Positions 34,200 to 44,354 are shown, counted from the stretch's first letter. The stretch is DNA of 64,000 nt from Vibrio aquaticus (GCF_003970385.1 NZ_RXZH01000001.1:785300-849299), one strand, 5' to 3'. Program-made: numbers and translations. The notes: a model not told the origin generated them from the letters alone.

Positions 34200-34814
34200 T
34201 TAACGAATGCTTTTTACGCCGCAACCATTAATAACGAGTTGAGTGAGAAAGTCCGCCGCTTGTTTGTAGTCAACATCATCCAACTTGTCCTTTTGCATCA
34301 CATTACCGATCTGCCAGCCAAAGTCGGCGTAGGTTTGCGTCGCCGCCCAAATCGTGAACATTAAGTGGTGAGGCGGCACATCGTTCATTAAACCTTGCTG
34401 CGACCAAGTCGAGAACTTCTCGATGATCATCTGTGACTGCTTAAACAGCTCATCGGCAATGTCTTGCGGCAGTACTTTTGCCCCTGACATCACTTCATTA
34501 GCAAATACTTTAGACGCATAAGGGTGTTCTTGAGAGATGCGCAGTTTGGCTTGAATGTATTGGCTGAGCGCTTCAACGGGATCAGGAAGTTCTTCTATCG
34601 GGCGAGAGGCTTCAAGCAGAGGCTGAGTCACGGTTTTTAATACCGCATAGTAGAGCTTGTCTTTAGTGCTGAAGTAATAAAAGACGTTGGCTTTGGCAAT
34701 ATCAGCTGCTTTGGCTATATCTACAACTTTTGTTGCCGCATAACCATGAAGCGCAAACTGTTCGCTCGCGACTTCTATGATTAACTGCTGATTTTTCTGC
34801 CGAATGCGTGTCAT
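34200..34814 (-). CDS. TetR-family transcriptional regulator (RutR-like)
   Basis: A 204-residue regulator with a TetR helix-turn-helix at about residues 8-55 (IIEVASEQFALHGYAATKVVDIAKAADIAKANVFYYFSTKDKLYYAVL) and a helical C-terminal ligand domain resembling that of RutR (YASKVFANEVMSGAKVLPQDIADELF). RutR-type proteins sense pyrimidines or similar compounds, but no pyrimidine genes are near. A good AAGGA ribosome binding site supports ATG 34814. It is divergent from the iron ABC operon, with a 332-bp shared intergenic region. Confidence 0.88.
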   Translation of the reverse strand: MTRIRQKNQQLIIEVASEQFALHGYAATKVVDIAKAADIAKANVFYYFSTKDKLYYAVLKTVTQPLLEASRPIEELPDPVEALSQYIQAKLRISQEHPYASKVFANEVMSGAKVLPQDIADELFKQSQMIIEKFSTWSQQGLMNDVPPHHLMFTIWAATQTYADFGWQIGNVMQKDKLDDVDYKQAADFLTQLVINGCGVKSIR

Positions 34815-35146
34815 TTGATTTCCTTATCATTCATACACAATCCCAGTGTAAACATTATGTTATGGATGACAAGTACGAACGCCCACTCTTGCTGATTGCT
34901 TACCATTCTATTGTCTTCAACCGAGAGGCGGGCGCATTTTCAAGGGTAGAAAAGCCATAACGCAAGCCAAAAATTACAGTATCGCAAACCATAAATAAGT
35001 TAATTGTTATTGATATTAGTTATCATTTGAAATAGCATCTTCCGTTAATATTTTGCTACAAATTCGTTGCACTTACTCCTGACGTTTCCGAGGCTACGCA
35101 GCCTTTCGATCAGCAGCAACTTCCTTAATATTAATGGAATACAATA
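34815..35146. promoter_or_regulatory. intergenic region with Fur-like box before the Fec-type operon
   Basis: The 332-bp divergent region between tetR and the iron-transport operon has no gene. TGATATTAGTTATCA at 35011-35025 matches the 7-1-7 Fur core TGATAAT-N-ATTATCA with two differences, within an AT-rich stretch typical of iron-repressed promoters. It lies about 120 bp before the first gene of the operon. Confidence 0.65.
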
Positions 35147-36046
35147 ATGAATAGACTCAAACAATTTTCTTCGCTTTTACTCGCCACACTTCTGTCCTTT
35201 AACGCCCTCGCTCAAGAGCAACGAGCTGTCGAAGATGAAAAGGGCACGTTCACGATCTCAGGCACACCGACTCGAGTGGTTGCGCTGGAATACTCCTTTG
35301 TCGATGCTCTGGCTTCTGTAGGAGTTTCACCGGTCGGCGTTGCCGATGACAAAGACGTTAACCGTATTCTTCAAAGCATTCGCGATCAAATCTCACCTTG
35401 GACATCGGTAGGCATGCGTCCTCAACCAAGTTTGGAAATCATCGCTCAGCTCAAGCCTGATTTGATCATTGCCGATGTACAACGTCACTCGCCAGCTTAT
35501 GATGATCTGCAAAAAATTGCTCCGACACTGATCCTAAAAAGCCGTGGTGAAAACTATGAAGAGAACCTAGAAGCGGCACTGAAAATTGGCGTGGTTCTTA
35601 ATAAAGAAGCGGAAATGAAGCAGCGAATTGAGCAACACAAAACGCTGATGGCCGAATACAAAACCAAGTTTTCGAGCCAACAAACCATGCAGTTTGCGGT
35701 TGTGACGCAAAAAGGCATGTGGATGCACGGCCCAGAGTCATACGCAGGTAGCGTACTAACAAGTCTTGGTATTCAAAGCCCAATGCCACAAGAGACCGAA
35801 AAAGCTTACGTTGAAGTGAGCCTAGAGCAGCTACTTAGAGTGAACCCTGACTGGTTGCTACTGGGTCCATACAGCGATGAAACCATCGCAGACACATGGA
35901 AAAACAACCCGCTGTTTAATCTATTAAACTCTCAGAAGCACCAACAGATCATTAAGGTTTCTCCTCAAGTTTGGTCACTTAACCGTGGCATGAATGCCGC
36001 TGAAGAAATCGCGCAAAATCTAGATACCATTCTTAATAAATCATGA
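35147..36046 (+). CDS. ferric-siderophore/citrate ABC transporter, periplasmic binding protein (FecB-like)
   Basis: A 299-residue exported protein with a signal peptide ([20 protein letters not shown]) and the type III binding fold used for ferric siderophores ([41 protein letters not shown]). The overall pattern resembles FecB (ferric dicitrate). It is the first of four tightly overlapping genes. No TonB-dependent receptor lies in the window, so the outer-membrane partner is elsewhere. The Fur-like box upstream suggests repression by iron. Confidence 0.9.
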   Translation: MNRLKQFSSLLLATLLSFNALAQEQRAVEDEKGTFTISGTPTRVVALEYSFVDALASVGVSPVGVADDKDVNRILQSIRDQISPWTSVGMRPQPSLEIIAQLKPDLIIADVQRHSPAYDDLQKIAPTLILKSRGENYEENLEAALKIGVVLNKEAEMKQRIEQHKTLMAEYKTKFSSQQTMQFAVVTQKGMWMHGPESYAGSVLTSLGIQSPMPQETEKAYVEVSLEQLLRVNPDWLLLGPYSDETIADTWKNNPLFNLLNSQKHQQIIKVSPQVWSLNRGMNAAEEIAQNLDTILNKS

Positions 36047-37059
36047 TCTCCAACACACTCTTTCCCCAGCGGCGCATGCTGCTGGGGTGCTTTGCTGCTG
36101 CCTTCCTACTGCTCGCTGGCGCAATCTCATCAATGGTTAGCTACTCCTCTTTTGAACTTTCTGTTGCTCACCTCATCGACTATCTGTTTCACTTTGATAA
36201 CTCAAGCATGGAGCAGCAAATCCTAGCCACCTTAAGAACACCGAGAGTGCTTATCTCTATGTTGATAGGGGTCAACTTGGCCATTGCGGGGCTGTTGATG
36301 CAAGGGCTAACAGCCAACCCATTAGCATCACCGAGTATTTTAGGTATTAACGCGGGTGCTTCATGCTTTATCGCTGTCACGTCAATGAATTTGGCGTTCT
36401 TACCAGAGGTGCCAATAGCGATCAGTGCGTTACTCGGCGGAACGCTAAGCGGCCTTTTAGTCCTATCGCTTGGTGGCTTTTTCGCGGCGAAATCCCACCC
36501 AATCAAACTCGTTCTGGCTGGTATCGCCGTCAATGCATTACTGGTTGGGGTTACTCGAAGCGCTCTGATTCTAGCCGACGATATGGCTTATAGCGTATTA
36601 ACTTGGCTGGCGGGTTCGGTATCGAATGTCACTTGGCAAGATTGGCATGCGTTCTGGCCTGTCAGCTTAATCGGACTTGTGATGACGCTTGCGCTTGCTC
36701 GTAATCTGAACTTACTTGCTCTCGGCGATGATATTGCCATTGGTCTAGGAGTGAACCTTTCAGCCACTCGGCTCATCAGTTGCGTTGCCATTCTTCTACT
36801 GGCAACCTCCAGTATTGCCGTTGCGGGTCCGATCGCCTTTGTTGGTCTACTGGTTCCGCATATTGCGCGTAAATTGGTAGGCAGTAATCATTTCATTTTA
36901 ATTCCAACGTCAGCGCTCATCGGTGCAAGCTTACTGCTTTGGTCTGACGTTATTTCAAGAATGGTCGCCTTCCCCGCAGAAACCCCTGTTGGCGTCATTA
37001 CCGCGCTGATTGGCTCTCCTTTCTTTATTGCCCTTGCCGTCAGGAGCAAAATGTCATGA
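36043..37059 (+). CDS. iron ABC transporter permease (FecC-like)
   Basis: A 338-residue FecCD-family permease with about ten transmembrane segments. Typical motifs are [42 protein letters not shown] and [19 protein letters not shown]. It overlaps the binding-protein stop by 4 bp (ATGA) and forms a heterodimer with the next permease. The predicted cargo is ferric citrate or another ferric siderophore. Confidence 0.92.
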   Translation: MISNTLFPQRRMLLGCFAAAFLLLAGAISSMVSYSSFELSVAHLIDYLFHFDNSSMEQQILATLRTPRVLISMLIGVNLAIAGLLMQGLTANPLASPSILGINAGASCFIAVTSMNLAFLPEVPIAISALLGGTLSGLLVLSLGGFFAAKSHPIKLVLAGIAVNALLVGVTRSALILADDMAYSVLTWLAGSVSNVTWQDWHAFWPVSLIGLVMTLALARNLNLLALGDDIAIGLGVNLSATRLISCVAILLLATSSIAVAGPIAFVGLLVPHIARKLVGSNHFILIPTSALIGASLLLWSDVISRMVAFPAETPVGVITALIGSPFFIALAVRSKMS

Positions 37060-38027
37060 TTCAGATAAAAGTCTTAATGTTGGTTGGCACCTTGTTGATT
37101 TGTGCCATTGGCAGTCTTTTTATTGGCGGAACACCGCTAGAGCCCAGTGCAGTGATCCATACGCTATGGAACGGTGGCGATCTTAACTTTATCGTTAATG
37201 AATATCGTCTACCTCGCTTTCTACTGGCGATTGGCGTGGGTGCGGGGCTTGGTATCTCAGGCTCGCTGATTCAGGGTGTACTGCGTAATCCACTCGCTTC
37301 ACCTGATTTAATGGGCATCAGCGCGGGTACAGGATTTGCCGCTACATTGCTGTTGGTTTACGTCCCTGATGCATCCCTGCCGCTACTGGCAAGTGTGGCG
37401 ATTTCGGGTGGTATTGGTGCCGCCATTATGATTTTGGCCATTGCCTATAAGTACAACCCAACTCCTGCCAGATTAGCGCTCATTGGTATTGCCATTAGCG
37501 CGTTCATCTCAAGCGGCATCGATTTTTTACTGATTGTTCATCCGGTCGAAATCAATACCGCTATGGTATGGCTAACAGGCAGTTTATGGGGGCGAAACTG
37601 GTCTCAGATGCCGCTTATTTGGGTCAGCTTAGCTTGCTTGATTCCTTGCGCGATGTATCTTGCGTGGCGACTCGATCTAATGGGGTTAGGTGAAGAAGCG
37701 GCAACCACCGTCGGTGCGCAACCCGAACGCACACGTTTCATTGCGCTTATTTTGTCTGTCTTACTGGCGAGTGTCAGTGTCGCCGTGTGTGGCACCATCA
37801 GTTTCGTTGGTTTGCTGTCGCCTCATTTAGCTCGACTTCTGTTTGGTCATAACCACAAGCTTTTATTGCCAATGTCTGGGGTAATCGGCGCATTGCTTGT
37901 TGTCACGGCGGATACCCTTGCGCGTGGTATCGATCCACCGTTAGAGCTGCCAGCGGGTGTTCTCACCTCACTGATTGGCGCCCCTTATTTCATCTTCTTA
38001 CTTCAGCGTTACCAAGGTTGGAAATAA
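37056..38027 (+). CDS. iron ABC transporter permease (FecD-like)
   Basis: A 323-residue FecCD-family permease (YRLPRFLLAIGVGAGLGISGSLIQGVLRNPLASPDLMG; GTISFVGLLSPHLARLLFG). It is the second half of the membrane channel and overlaps the previous gene by 4 bp. Two unlike permeases in tandem are typical of the Fec and Fep systems rather than single-gene homodimers such as BtuC. Confidence 0.92.
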   Translation: MIQIKVLMLVGTLLICAIGSLFIGGTPLEPSAVIHTLWNGGDLNFIVNEYRLPRFLLAIGVGAGLGISGSLIQGVLRNPLASPDLMGISAGTGFAATLLLVYVPDASLPLLASVAISGGIGAAIMILAIAYKYNPTPARLALIGIAISAFISSGIDFLLIVHPVEINTAMVWLTGSLWGRNWSQMPLIWVSLACLIPCAMYLAWRLDLMGLGEEAATTVGAQPERTRFIALILSVLLASVSVAVCGTISFVGLLSPHLARLLFGHNHKLLLPMSGVIGALLVVTADTLARGIDPPLELPAGVLTSLIGAPYFIFLLQRYQGWK

Positions 38028-38791
38028 TGATTACCACTCATCAACTGTCTGTCTCTTATGGAAAAGAGACCATCATTCAAAACTTAGACCTTGAGATCCC
38101 TGAAGGAAAAATAACGGCTTTGATCGGCCCAAATGGCAGTGGAAAATCAACTCTGCTCAAAACCCTTTGCCGAATCAATAAAGGGTTTGGCGGTGAGTTA
38201 TCCGTGCTTGGTAAGCCGATTACAAGCTATGCAGACAAAGAACTCGCGAAATACATTTCACTGCTTCCTCAGGTTCTAACCACACCTGAAGACATTACTG
38301 TTCGACGCCTAGTCGAATACGGTCGCTCTCCTTATTTGTCTTACTGGGGAAAGCTTTCTCTAGAAGATCATCAAAAAGTCGATCGGGCGATTGAAGAAAC
38401 GCACATTCAAGATTTGGTTGATAAAAAAGTCGACGCTTTATCCGGCGGCCAACGTCAACGAGTTTGGATAGCGATGGTATTAGCGCAAGATACTCCGATC
38501 GTCATGCTTGATGAGCCTACCACCTACCTGGATCTATCCCATCAAGTTGAGTTAATGAAGTTAATCCAGAAACTCAATGCCAGTGGCAAAACCATCATCG
38601 TTGTCCTACACGACTTGAACCAAGCTTGTCGCTACTGTGATCACTTGGTGGTTTTGAAATCGGGTGAGGTCGTCACTTCTGGTTCACCGGAAGAGGTGTT
38701 TACAGAATCGTTATTACGTGATGTTTTTGACTTAGAGGCGGTGGTCATGCCCGATCCAGTCTCTAACAAGCCAATGTGTATTAATCTTTAA
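38027..38791 (+). CDS. iron ABC transporter ATP-binding protein (FecE-like)
   Basis: A 254-residue ATPase with Walker A GPNGSGKST, signature LSGGQRQRVWIAM, Walker B IVMLDEPTTYLD and H-loop VVLHDLNQACRYCDHLVVL. These are highly characteristic of siderophore/vitamin B12 importers. The ATG shares a base with the stop of the permease gene (TAATG). It is the last gene of the operon. Confidence 0.93.
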   Translation: MITTHQLSVSYGKETIIQNLDLEIPEGKITALIGPNGSGKSTLLKTLCRINKGFGGELSVLGKPITSYADKELAKYISLLPQVLTTPEDITVRRLVEYGRSPYLSYWGKLSLEDHQKVDRAIEETHIQDLVDKKVDALSGGQRQRVWIAMVLAQDTPIVMLDEPTTYLDLSHQVELMKLIQKLNASGKTIIVVLHDLNQACRYCDHLVVLKSGEVVTSGSPEEVFTESLLRDVFDLEAVVMPDPVSNKPMCINL

Positions 38792-38806
38792 CGCCCCACA
38801 ACAAAA

Positions 38807-38829
38807 AATGGCCACATCACGTGGCCATT
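38807..38829 (-). terminator. terminator hairpin between the fec-type operon and the amidohydrolase gene
   Basis: AATGGCCAC (38807-38815) pairs with GTGGCCATT (38821-38829) around a 5-nt loop. The minus strand ends in six T, so it terminates the amidohydrolase gene; it may also act on the plus strand. Confidence 0.8.
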
Positions 38830-38849
38830 CTCCCAACCATAACACCTAG

Positions 38850-40508
38850 TTACTCGAACACCACTTCGCCTCTAACAATCGTCATCCATACTTCTGTCGA
38901 TTTAATCGCTTCTGGAGGTAAGGTCGTGATGTCTTGCGATAACACTGCAAAATCGGCCGATTTACCGACCTCGATAGAGCCCGTTATATCATCGATTCCT
39001 AAGCTTTTCGCAGCGTTAATGGTGTAAGCATCCAGTGCTGCTGACGCATTAGGTAAACCAGTATTACCCATGATAAGGCTGTTACCAATGCCGATTAACG
39101 GATTGATATCGTGAACGTTCCAATCACTGCTTAAGGTGACGTTAGCCCCTGAATCGAACAAGGCTTTTAAGTTCATTAATGCCCGAGTTCGCTTGGCACC
39201 TAAGAAGGCTTCCGCCCACTGGTGTTCATGGTAAGCAACGTAATCAGAGCCGACTTGAAAATCCGCAGTCACATCAAGCTTGGCAAAGCGAGGTAAATCT
39301 TTGGAGTTCACCAGCTCGACGTGCGTTAAGGTGTAGTCTTTCTTGCTACCTTGCGCGCGAACAGACTCGACCGCATTCAGCGACTCTCTAATCGCTCCAT
39401 CACCAATCGCATGAATGTGAGCGCCATAACCTATCTTATCAAGCTCTTGTAGCCACTCTGACATCGCTTGAGGCTCAATATAGTTAATGCCGTAGGGCTC
39501 GTCTGGAATATAGGTAAACAGATACGGGGCGAGTACCTTGGCGGTGCCGTTAATTAAGATGCCATCGCTGTACATTTTGACCTGATCCACCAGCAATAAC
39601 TGTGAATGGTTATCGGAATGAATCGATTTTAGGTAGGTTAACTGAGCGGGCATGGGTTCTGTCGGATAGATCCAAGGCCGTAACGAGACTCGTGCGGTGA
39701 GATCACCACTTTCTTCGGCTTTCTGCCACACTTCATACCAACCTCGTTTCCAATACAGTCGACCGTCACCGATGGTTGTGATGCCATAAGTTCTCGCTTG
39801 CTCCAAGCCTTGCATTAACCCCTGATAGCTCTGCTCAAATTGGTTACGTAAGCTGTTCCAAGCCAGCTCAATAACAAGATCACCCGCATTATCGAGCAAG
39901 ATCCCTAGCAACTCACCCGTTTCCTCGTCTTTTAAGATCTTACCTCCTTGTGGATCGGGGGACTGTCTGGTGATACCCGCTTGCCTTAACGCCGCAGAAT
40001 TGACCCACATCGAATGAGACGTTTGCTCCATAAAGATCACAGGCTGCTCAGGAAAGATGGCATCAATCACCTGTAATGGCGTGCTGCCCTCTTCATCGGC
40101 CAGTAAGGACTCAATCGAGAAACCGTAACCCATGATCCACTCGCCTCGTGGAGTCTGCTGTCGACACGCTTTTAGGTAAGACACTTGACCTCGCAAACCT
40201 TCATCAAGGCTGAGCTCGCACTGAGACCCGGCATCAGAAGCGGCCTCAAAGACATGGTTGTGGTTATCAATAAAACCGGGGGAAACAAAGCCGCCTTGCA
40301 GGTCAACAAGATGAGTAGACTCGTCCATGACCTTATCCATCTCTTCGCTGTTGCCAACCAACAAAATTGTGCCATCAGCGACAGCGACAGAGTTGGCGCT
40401 TGGATGTCCGTGTATGACTCCATTGGTGAGAATCATATCTGCCGTTTGCGCAGACAACGCACCAGAACTTGCCACTAAACTTAGCACTACCGCTAACGTA
40501 CGTTCCAT
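38850..40508 (-). CDS. exported amidohydrolase (YtcJ-like, Amidohydro_3)
   Basis: A 552-residue protein with a signal peptide (RTLAVVLSLVASSGALSAQTAD). Zinc ligands appear as DNHNH in GFIDNHNHVFEA, a central His in ALEGAHIHAIGDGAIR-like sequence (YGAHIHAIGDG), and Asp in LSSDWNVHDINPL. YtcJ-type enzymes hydrolyse poorly characterised amides; substrates are mostly unknown. It is monocistronic, and the neighbouring 126-bp gap separates it from a divergent solute-binding-protein gene. Substrate cannot be assigned. Confidence 0.85.
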   Translation of the reverse strand: MERTLAVVLSLVASSGALSAQTADMILTNGVIHGHPSANSVAVADGTILLVGNSEEMDKVMDESTHLVDLQGGFVSPGFIDNHNHVFEAASDAGSQCELSLDEGLRGQVSYLKACRQQTPRGEWIMGYGFSIESLLADEEGSTPLQVIDAIFPEQPVIFMEQTSHSMWVNSAALRQAGITRQSPDPQGGKILKDEETGELLGILLDNAGDLVIELAWNSLRNQFEQSYQGLMQGLEQARTYGITTIGDGRLYWKRGWYEVWQKAEESGDLTARVSLRPWIYPTEPMPAQLTYLKSIHSDNHSQLLLVDQVKMYSDGILINGTAKVLAPYLFTYIPDEPYGINYIEPQAMSEWLQELDKIGYGAHIHAIGDGAIRESLNAVESVRAQGSKKDYTLTHVELVNSKDLPRFAKLDVTADFQVGSDYVAYHEHQWAEAFLGAKRTRALMNLKALFDSGANVTLSSDWNVHDINPLIGIGNSLIMGNTGLPNASAALDAYTINAAKSLGIDDITGSIEVGKSADFAVLSQDITTLPPEAIKSTEVWMTIVRGEVVFE

Positions 40509-40634
40509 TGTTTCATTCCTTTATCAGAAGACGAGTTCCAACAATTAGCCAAAGTATAGATCCGAAATACTGCTGGGTAAGTTCTGTACTAAACTCAACG
40601 ATAATCATCTGTTTTTCCTTAGAGCGGGGGCACT

Positions 40635-42398
40635 ATGCCACAGAAGCGGTTGGAATCGAACTATCGACCCTTGAAGCTAAACGTTCGAGCAACAGTTCCA
40701 TATTTTTCGACGTTTGCCTTGCTGTACTCTCTAGCGTTATCAGCCGATGAAATCCAGCAAAGTGACTTAGTTAACCGCTTCGCTAAGCATTTCTCATCGT
40801 CCACTTTGTCCTTAGAGCAGCGCAAAGAAGAACTCCTGTGGTTTCAAACTGCCGCCAAGCCCTACCGTGGCGTCAAAATTAACGTCGTTTCAGAAGACAT
40901 CCCTACTCACAGATACGAATCACTTGAGCTGGCGAGAATGTTCACTCAATTAACGGGCATACAGGTTATTCATGAAGTGGTGGGCGAAGACGATCTGGTT
41001 AAACGATTAGAATTGCACATGCAAACGGACATCAGCATCTATGATGGCTATGTCAATGACACAGACTTTATCGGTACCCATATTAGGAGCCAGAAAGTCA
41101 TCCCTATCTCTGAATTTATCAGTGACCAATGGCACGAAATCACCCTGCCCAGCTTAGATATTGATGATTTCATTGGGCTTGAATTCGCCAAGGATGAGCA
41201 AGGCGTTGTTTACCAATTGCCCGACCAACAATTTGCCAATTTATATTGGTATCGACACGACTGGTTTAATCGCCCCGAATTACAAACCAAGTTCAAAGAC
41301 AAGTATGGCTACCCTCTCGCCGTTCCACAAAACTGGCAGGCTTATCAAGATATTGCCCACTTCTTTACCTACGATGTCAAAGAGATTGATGGTGAGCGAA
41401 TTTGGGGGCACTTTGACTATGGTAAGTACGAGCCGTCTTTGGGCTGGCGTATCTCAGACTCCTGGTTAAGTCTCGCAGGTGTCAATGATATTGGCCTACC
41501 CAGTGGCTCACCGGTTGGAGACTGGGGGATCCGCGCCGACGAATGTGTTCCCGTCGGGGCCAGTGTCAGTCGCGGTGGGGCTCTTAATAGTCCTGCGGCA
41601 ATTTACGCTTTAGAAAAGTACAAGTTTTGGCTCAATGAATACGCGCCTCCTGAGTCCAAAACACTCACTTTTCGCACCACAGCGGATTGGCTCGCACAAG
41701 GAAAAGTCGCGCAACAGATTTTTTGGTACAGCGCCTTTATCCCGACACTACTGAGGCCAGAATCTAAAGTTACCGATGAGAATGGTAATCCACTATGGCG
41801 ATTAGCCCCCTCACCACGTGGTCAGTACTGGCAACCGGGTATGAAGTCCGGCTATCAAGATGCAGGCTCTTGGACGTTTCTCCATTCAACGCCACCGAAG
41901 CAGCGTGAAGCCGCATGGCTATATGCTCAATTCACAGTATCGAAAACCGTCAGCTTCGATAAGTTGCTTAATGGTTTTACCCCGATTAGACACTCAGATG
42001 TTCATTCCGATGCTTTTACGCTGCTAAAACCTAAACTGGGTGGATTAGTCGAGTTTTACCAAAGTCCGGCCAAGCATGTTTGGACTCCTTCCGGCGTTAA
42101 CATTCCAGATTACTCAACCATGGCTTCGATGTGGTGGCAGCATATTGGCGACTACCTCTATAGCGACATCACTGCCGCTCAAATGCTCAATCAGTTAGCC
42201 AATAAGTTTGATCAGCACCTCGCCGTACTTGCTAATGACGATTCACTGCGTTGCCGACCAAAACTCAATAACCAACAATCGCCAGACTATTGGCTCACTC
42301 AACCCGGCTCACCTTGGCCACAACGCTTAAAAGAGCCGCAAGGTAAGACTCTCCCCTTTTCTGATGTGTACAAAGTATGGAATGCATTAGAAGATTAA
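40635..42398 (+). CDS. extracellular solute-binding protein, family 1 (orphan)
   Basis: A 587-residue exported protein; the hydrophobic stretch YFSTFALLYSLALSAD at about residues 24-39 is the likely signal core, preceded by an unusually long basic lead. It has a carbohydrate-type binding fold with KINVVSEDIPTHRYESLELARMFTQLTGIQV near the N-terminus and resembles GlpV-like (glycerol) receptors in size. No permease or ATPase gene is nearby. It overlaps the next gene, a family 3 binding protein, by 22 bp. It could feed a distant transporter or a sensor. Confidence 0.78.
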   Translation: MPQKRLESNYRPLKLNVRATVPYFSTFALLYSLALSADEIQQSDLVNRFAKHFSSSTLSLEQRKEELLWFQTAAKPYRGVKINVVSEDIPTHRYESLELARMFTQLTGIQVIHEVVGEDDLVKRLELHMQTDISIYDGYVNDTDFIGTHIRSQKVIPISEFISDQWHEITLPSLDIDDFIGLEFAKDEQGVVYQLPDQQFANLYWYRHDWFNRPELQTKFKDKYGYPLAVPQNWQAYQDIAHFFTYDVKEIDGERIWGHFDYGKYEPSLGWRISDSWLSLAGVNDIGLPSGSPVGDWGIRADECVPVGASVSRGGALNSPAAIYALEKYKFWLNEYAPPESKTLTFRTTADWLAQGKVAQQIFWYSAFIPTLLRPESKVTDENGNPLWRLAPSPRGQYWQPGMKSGYQDAGSWTFLHSTPPKQREAAWLYAQFTVSKTVSFDKLLNGFTPIRHSDVHSDAFTLLKPKLGGLVEFYQSPAKHVWTPSGVNIPDYSTMASMWWQHIGDYLYSDITAAQMLNQLANKFDQHLAVLANDDSLRCRPKLNNQQSPDYWLTQPGSPWPQRLKEPQGKTLPFSDVYKVWNALED

Positions 42399-43084
42399 TC
42401 GTGCTGTCGGGGCTCTTAAGTGCTGTCAGCCATGCCGAAGAGATTCGGCTTATCACCTTTTACTCCCCCCCTTTGGTCAATCATGAGGCCAGCGCAAATA
42501 ACGGCGATACTTACCATATGGTCACACAAATGTTCGAACGCGCTGGCGTTGGGTTTGTCATCAATCATTCTCCTGAAGCAAGGGCAATGAAGTCAGCACG
42601 ACGAGTAGAGAACGTCTGCTCTTTCCCTGTCGCTCGTTCGCAGTTGGTTGAAGCCAACTTTAATTGGGTCGGTCCAATTGCTATCAGCCAGTATGCGCTC
42701 TACCAAAAACAGCCCAATCAACCACAGCTACTCTCTCTGCAAGATGCCTCCCCATTGAAGATTGTCGCTTATGAAGGCTATCGCATTGCCAAGCAGCTAA
42801 AAGAACAAGGTTTTAATATCGTAATGACGGAAGAGATCGATGATGGATTGCAGATGCTGCGCCGTGACGGCATTGATTTATGGCTTTCTGATACCCGAAC
42901 AGCGCAGGCGCTATCAGAAGATTTAGGCATTACGGTCGCCAATCAACCGTTTATTTTTCTCACTGATATTAAGTATCTTGCCTGCAATAAAGAGATCCCA
43001 CCGAGTAAAATTGCCAAACTGCAGCAACAAATCAACAGTATGATCAAAGCCGGAGAGTTGGTACTCATCCCTCGCGATAACTAG
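42377..43084 (+). CDS. periplasmic solute-binding protein, family 3 (orphan)
   Basis: A 235-residue exported protein with a short signal peptide (MECIRRLIVLSGLLSAVSHAEE) and an SBP_bac_3 fold (IRLITFYSPPLVNHE, SARRVENVCSFPVARSQLVEANFNWVGP). Such stand-alone proteins in Vibrio are often of unknown ligand. It overlaps the previous gene by 22 bp, so the two are co-expressed. Neither has a transporter partner here. Confidence 0.82.
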   Translation: MECIRRLIVLSGLLSAVSHAEEIRLITFYSPPLVNHEASANNGDTYHMVTQMFERAGVGFVINHSPEARAMKSARRVENVCSFPVARSQLVEANFNWVGPIAISQYALYQKQPNQPQLLSLQDASPLKIVAYEGYRIAKQLKEQGFNIVMTEEIDDGLQMLRRDGIDLWLSDTRTAQALSEDLGITVANQPFIFLTDIKYLACNKEIPPSKIAKLQQQINSMIKAGELVLIPRDN

Positions 43085-43152
43085 TGGGTACATTCGCCAA
43101 GATCACACAAAAGACACTGCATAAGCCCAATCTCTGCCTCTTGCCCATAAAA

Positions 43153-43178
43153 AAACGGCCGCTATTTAGCGGCCGTTT
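43153..43178 (-). terminator. terminator of glycerate kinase gene
   Basis: AAACGGCCGCTA (43153-43164) pairs with TAGCGGCCGTTT (43167-43178). The minus strand runs into a T-tract, so it terminates the glycerate kinase gene. Confidence 0.88.
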
Positions 43179-43196
43179 ACAGTGTAAAATAGGAAA

Positions 43197-44333
43197 TTAT
43201 TTGAACGTCATCGCCAGGGCAGCCGCGACATTGCGTGATGTCATCTCAACATTAAATGCCGCTTCTTTCAGTGCGGTTGGTAAGTCAGTTGCCCCAAGCA
43301 CCACACTATAGACAGCATCTAAGCCGTGGTCATGCACCACTCGGCAATCTTGCGCGGTACTTCCGGCAATGCCAATCACAGGAAGGTTATAAAGCTTAGC
43401 CGTTCTGGCTACACCAATCGGCGTCTTACCATGAATGGTTTGACTATCAATGCGCCCTTCACCGGTGATAACTAAGTCGGCATCTTTAACTACTTCCGCC
43501 AGATTCACTGCATCCATCACGATGTTAATCCCCGGACGAAGCGTGGCATCAAACAAGCCTAGTAGCGCTGCACCAAGGCCTCCTGCCGCTCCTGCACCCG
43601 CTTGGTTGAGCACTTCTTTACCATTAGTTTGGCGAATCACCTCAGCATAGTGGGCAAGGTTGGCATCTAGCTGCTCGATCATCTCTGGCGTTGCGCCTTT
43701 TTGTGGACCGAACACATGTGAAGCGCCTTTCGGGCCACACAATGGGTTATCGACATCACACGCGACTTCTAGCTGAATGCTCGCTAGACGAGGATTTAAG
43801 TTTGATAAATCAATCGTCGCGAGGTCTGCTAACGCACCGCCACCGAAAGGCAGATCGTTACCTTGTGAATCGAGTAGTTTCGCTCCCAGTGCTTGCGCCA
43901 TGCCGACACCACCGTCGTTGGTCGAGCTGCCACCAATGCCAACAATGATATGGCTAACGCCTTTATCTAACGCCGCTTTGACCAACTCTCCCGTACCAAA
44001 AGTAGTGGTGAGTAGTGGGTTACGTTGATCGGGTTCAACCAAATGCAAACCTGACGCCGCTGCCATTTCAATGACTGCTGTTGAACCATCACCGAGCAAA
44101 CCGTAAAAACCTTCAACGGATTGACCAAGCGGACCTGTTACCGCAACCGAAACGATCTCTCCTCCGGTTGCGTCAACTAAAGATTGCACTGTGCCTTCGC
44201 CTCCATCCGCCATTGGCAATTTAATGTACTCTGCGTCTGGCATGATTTCTTTAAAACCACTTTCAATCGCAGTAGCCACTTCCATAGCGGTTAAACTTTC
44301 TTTGTAAGAATCAGGAGCGATAACTACTTTCAT
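43197..44333 (-). CDS. glycerate kinase (GlxK/GarK type)
   Basis: A 378-residue type I glycerate kinase that phosphorylates D-glycerate to 2-phosphoglycerate in the cytosol. It opens with the characteristic VVIAPDSYKESLTAMEVATAIESGF. Other conserved parts are LPMADGGEGTV and GIGGSSTNDGGVGMAQALGAK. It lies 21 bp downstream of the GntP-type permease gene. It is the exit step for glycerate made by the adjacent tartronate semialdehyde reductase or imported by the permease. An AGGAAAC ribosome binding site precedes the ATG. Confidence 0.94.
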   Translation of the reverse strand: MKVVIAPDSYKESLTAMEVATAIESGFKEIMPDAEYIKLPMADGGEGTVQSLVDATGGEIVSVAVTGPLGQSVEGFYGLLGDGSTAVIEMAAASGLHLVEPDQRNPLLTTTFGTGELVKAALDKGVSHIIVGIGGSSTNDGGVGMAQALGAKLLDSQGNDLPFGGGALADLATIDLSNLNPRLASIQLEVACDVDNPLCGPKGASHVFGPQKGATPEMIEQLDANLAHYAEVIRQTNGKEVLNQAGAGAAGGLGAALLGLFDATLRPGINIVMDAVNLAEVVKDADLVITGEGRIDSQTIHGKTPIGVARTAKLYNLPVIGIAGSTAQDCRVVHDHGLDAVYSVVLGATDLPTALKEAAFNVEMTSRNVAAALAMTFK

Positions 44334-44354
44334 ATAAGTTTCCTATTTGGCTTG

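Noticed and set aside
34167..34364. 65-codon plus-strand ORF near the FNR box
   Set aside because: It mostly overlaps the tetR gene in antisense and has no ribosome binding site or family signal, so I treat it as non-coding shadow.
35147..38791. Assigning fecBCDE symbols
   Set aside because: The genes clearly belong to the family, but without the fecA receptor and fecIR the ferric dicitrate specificity is not established.
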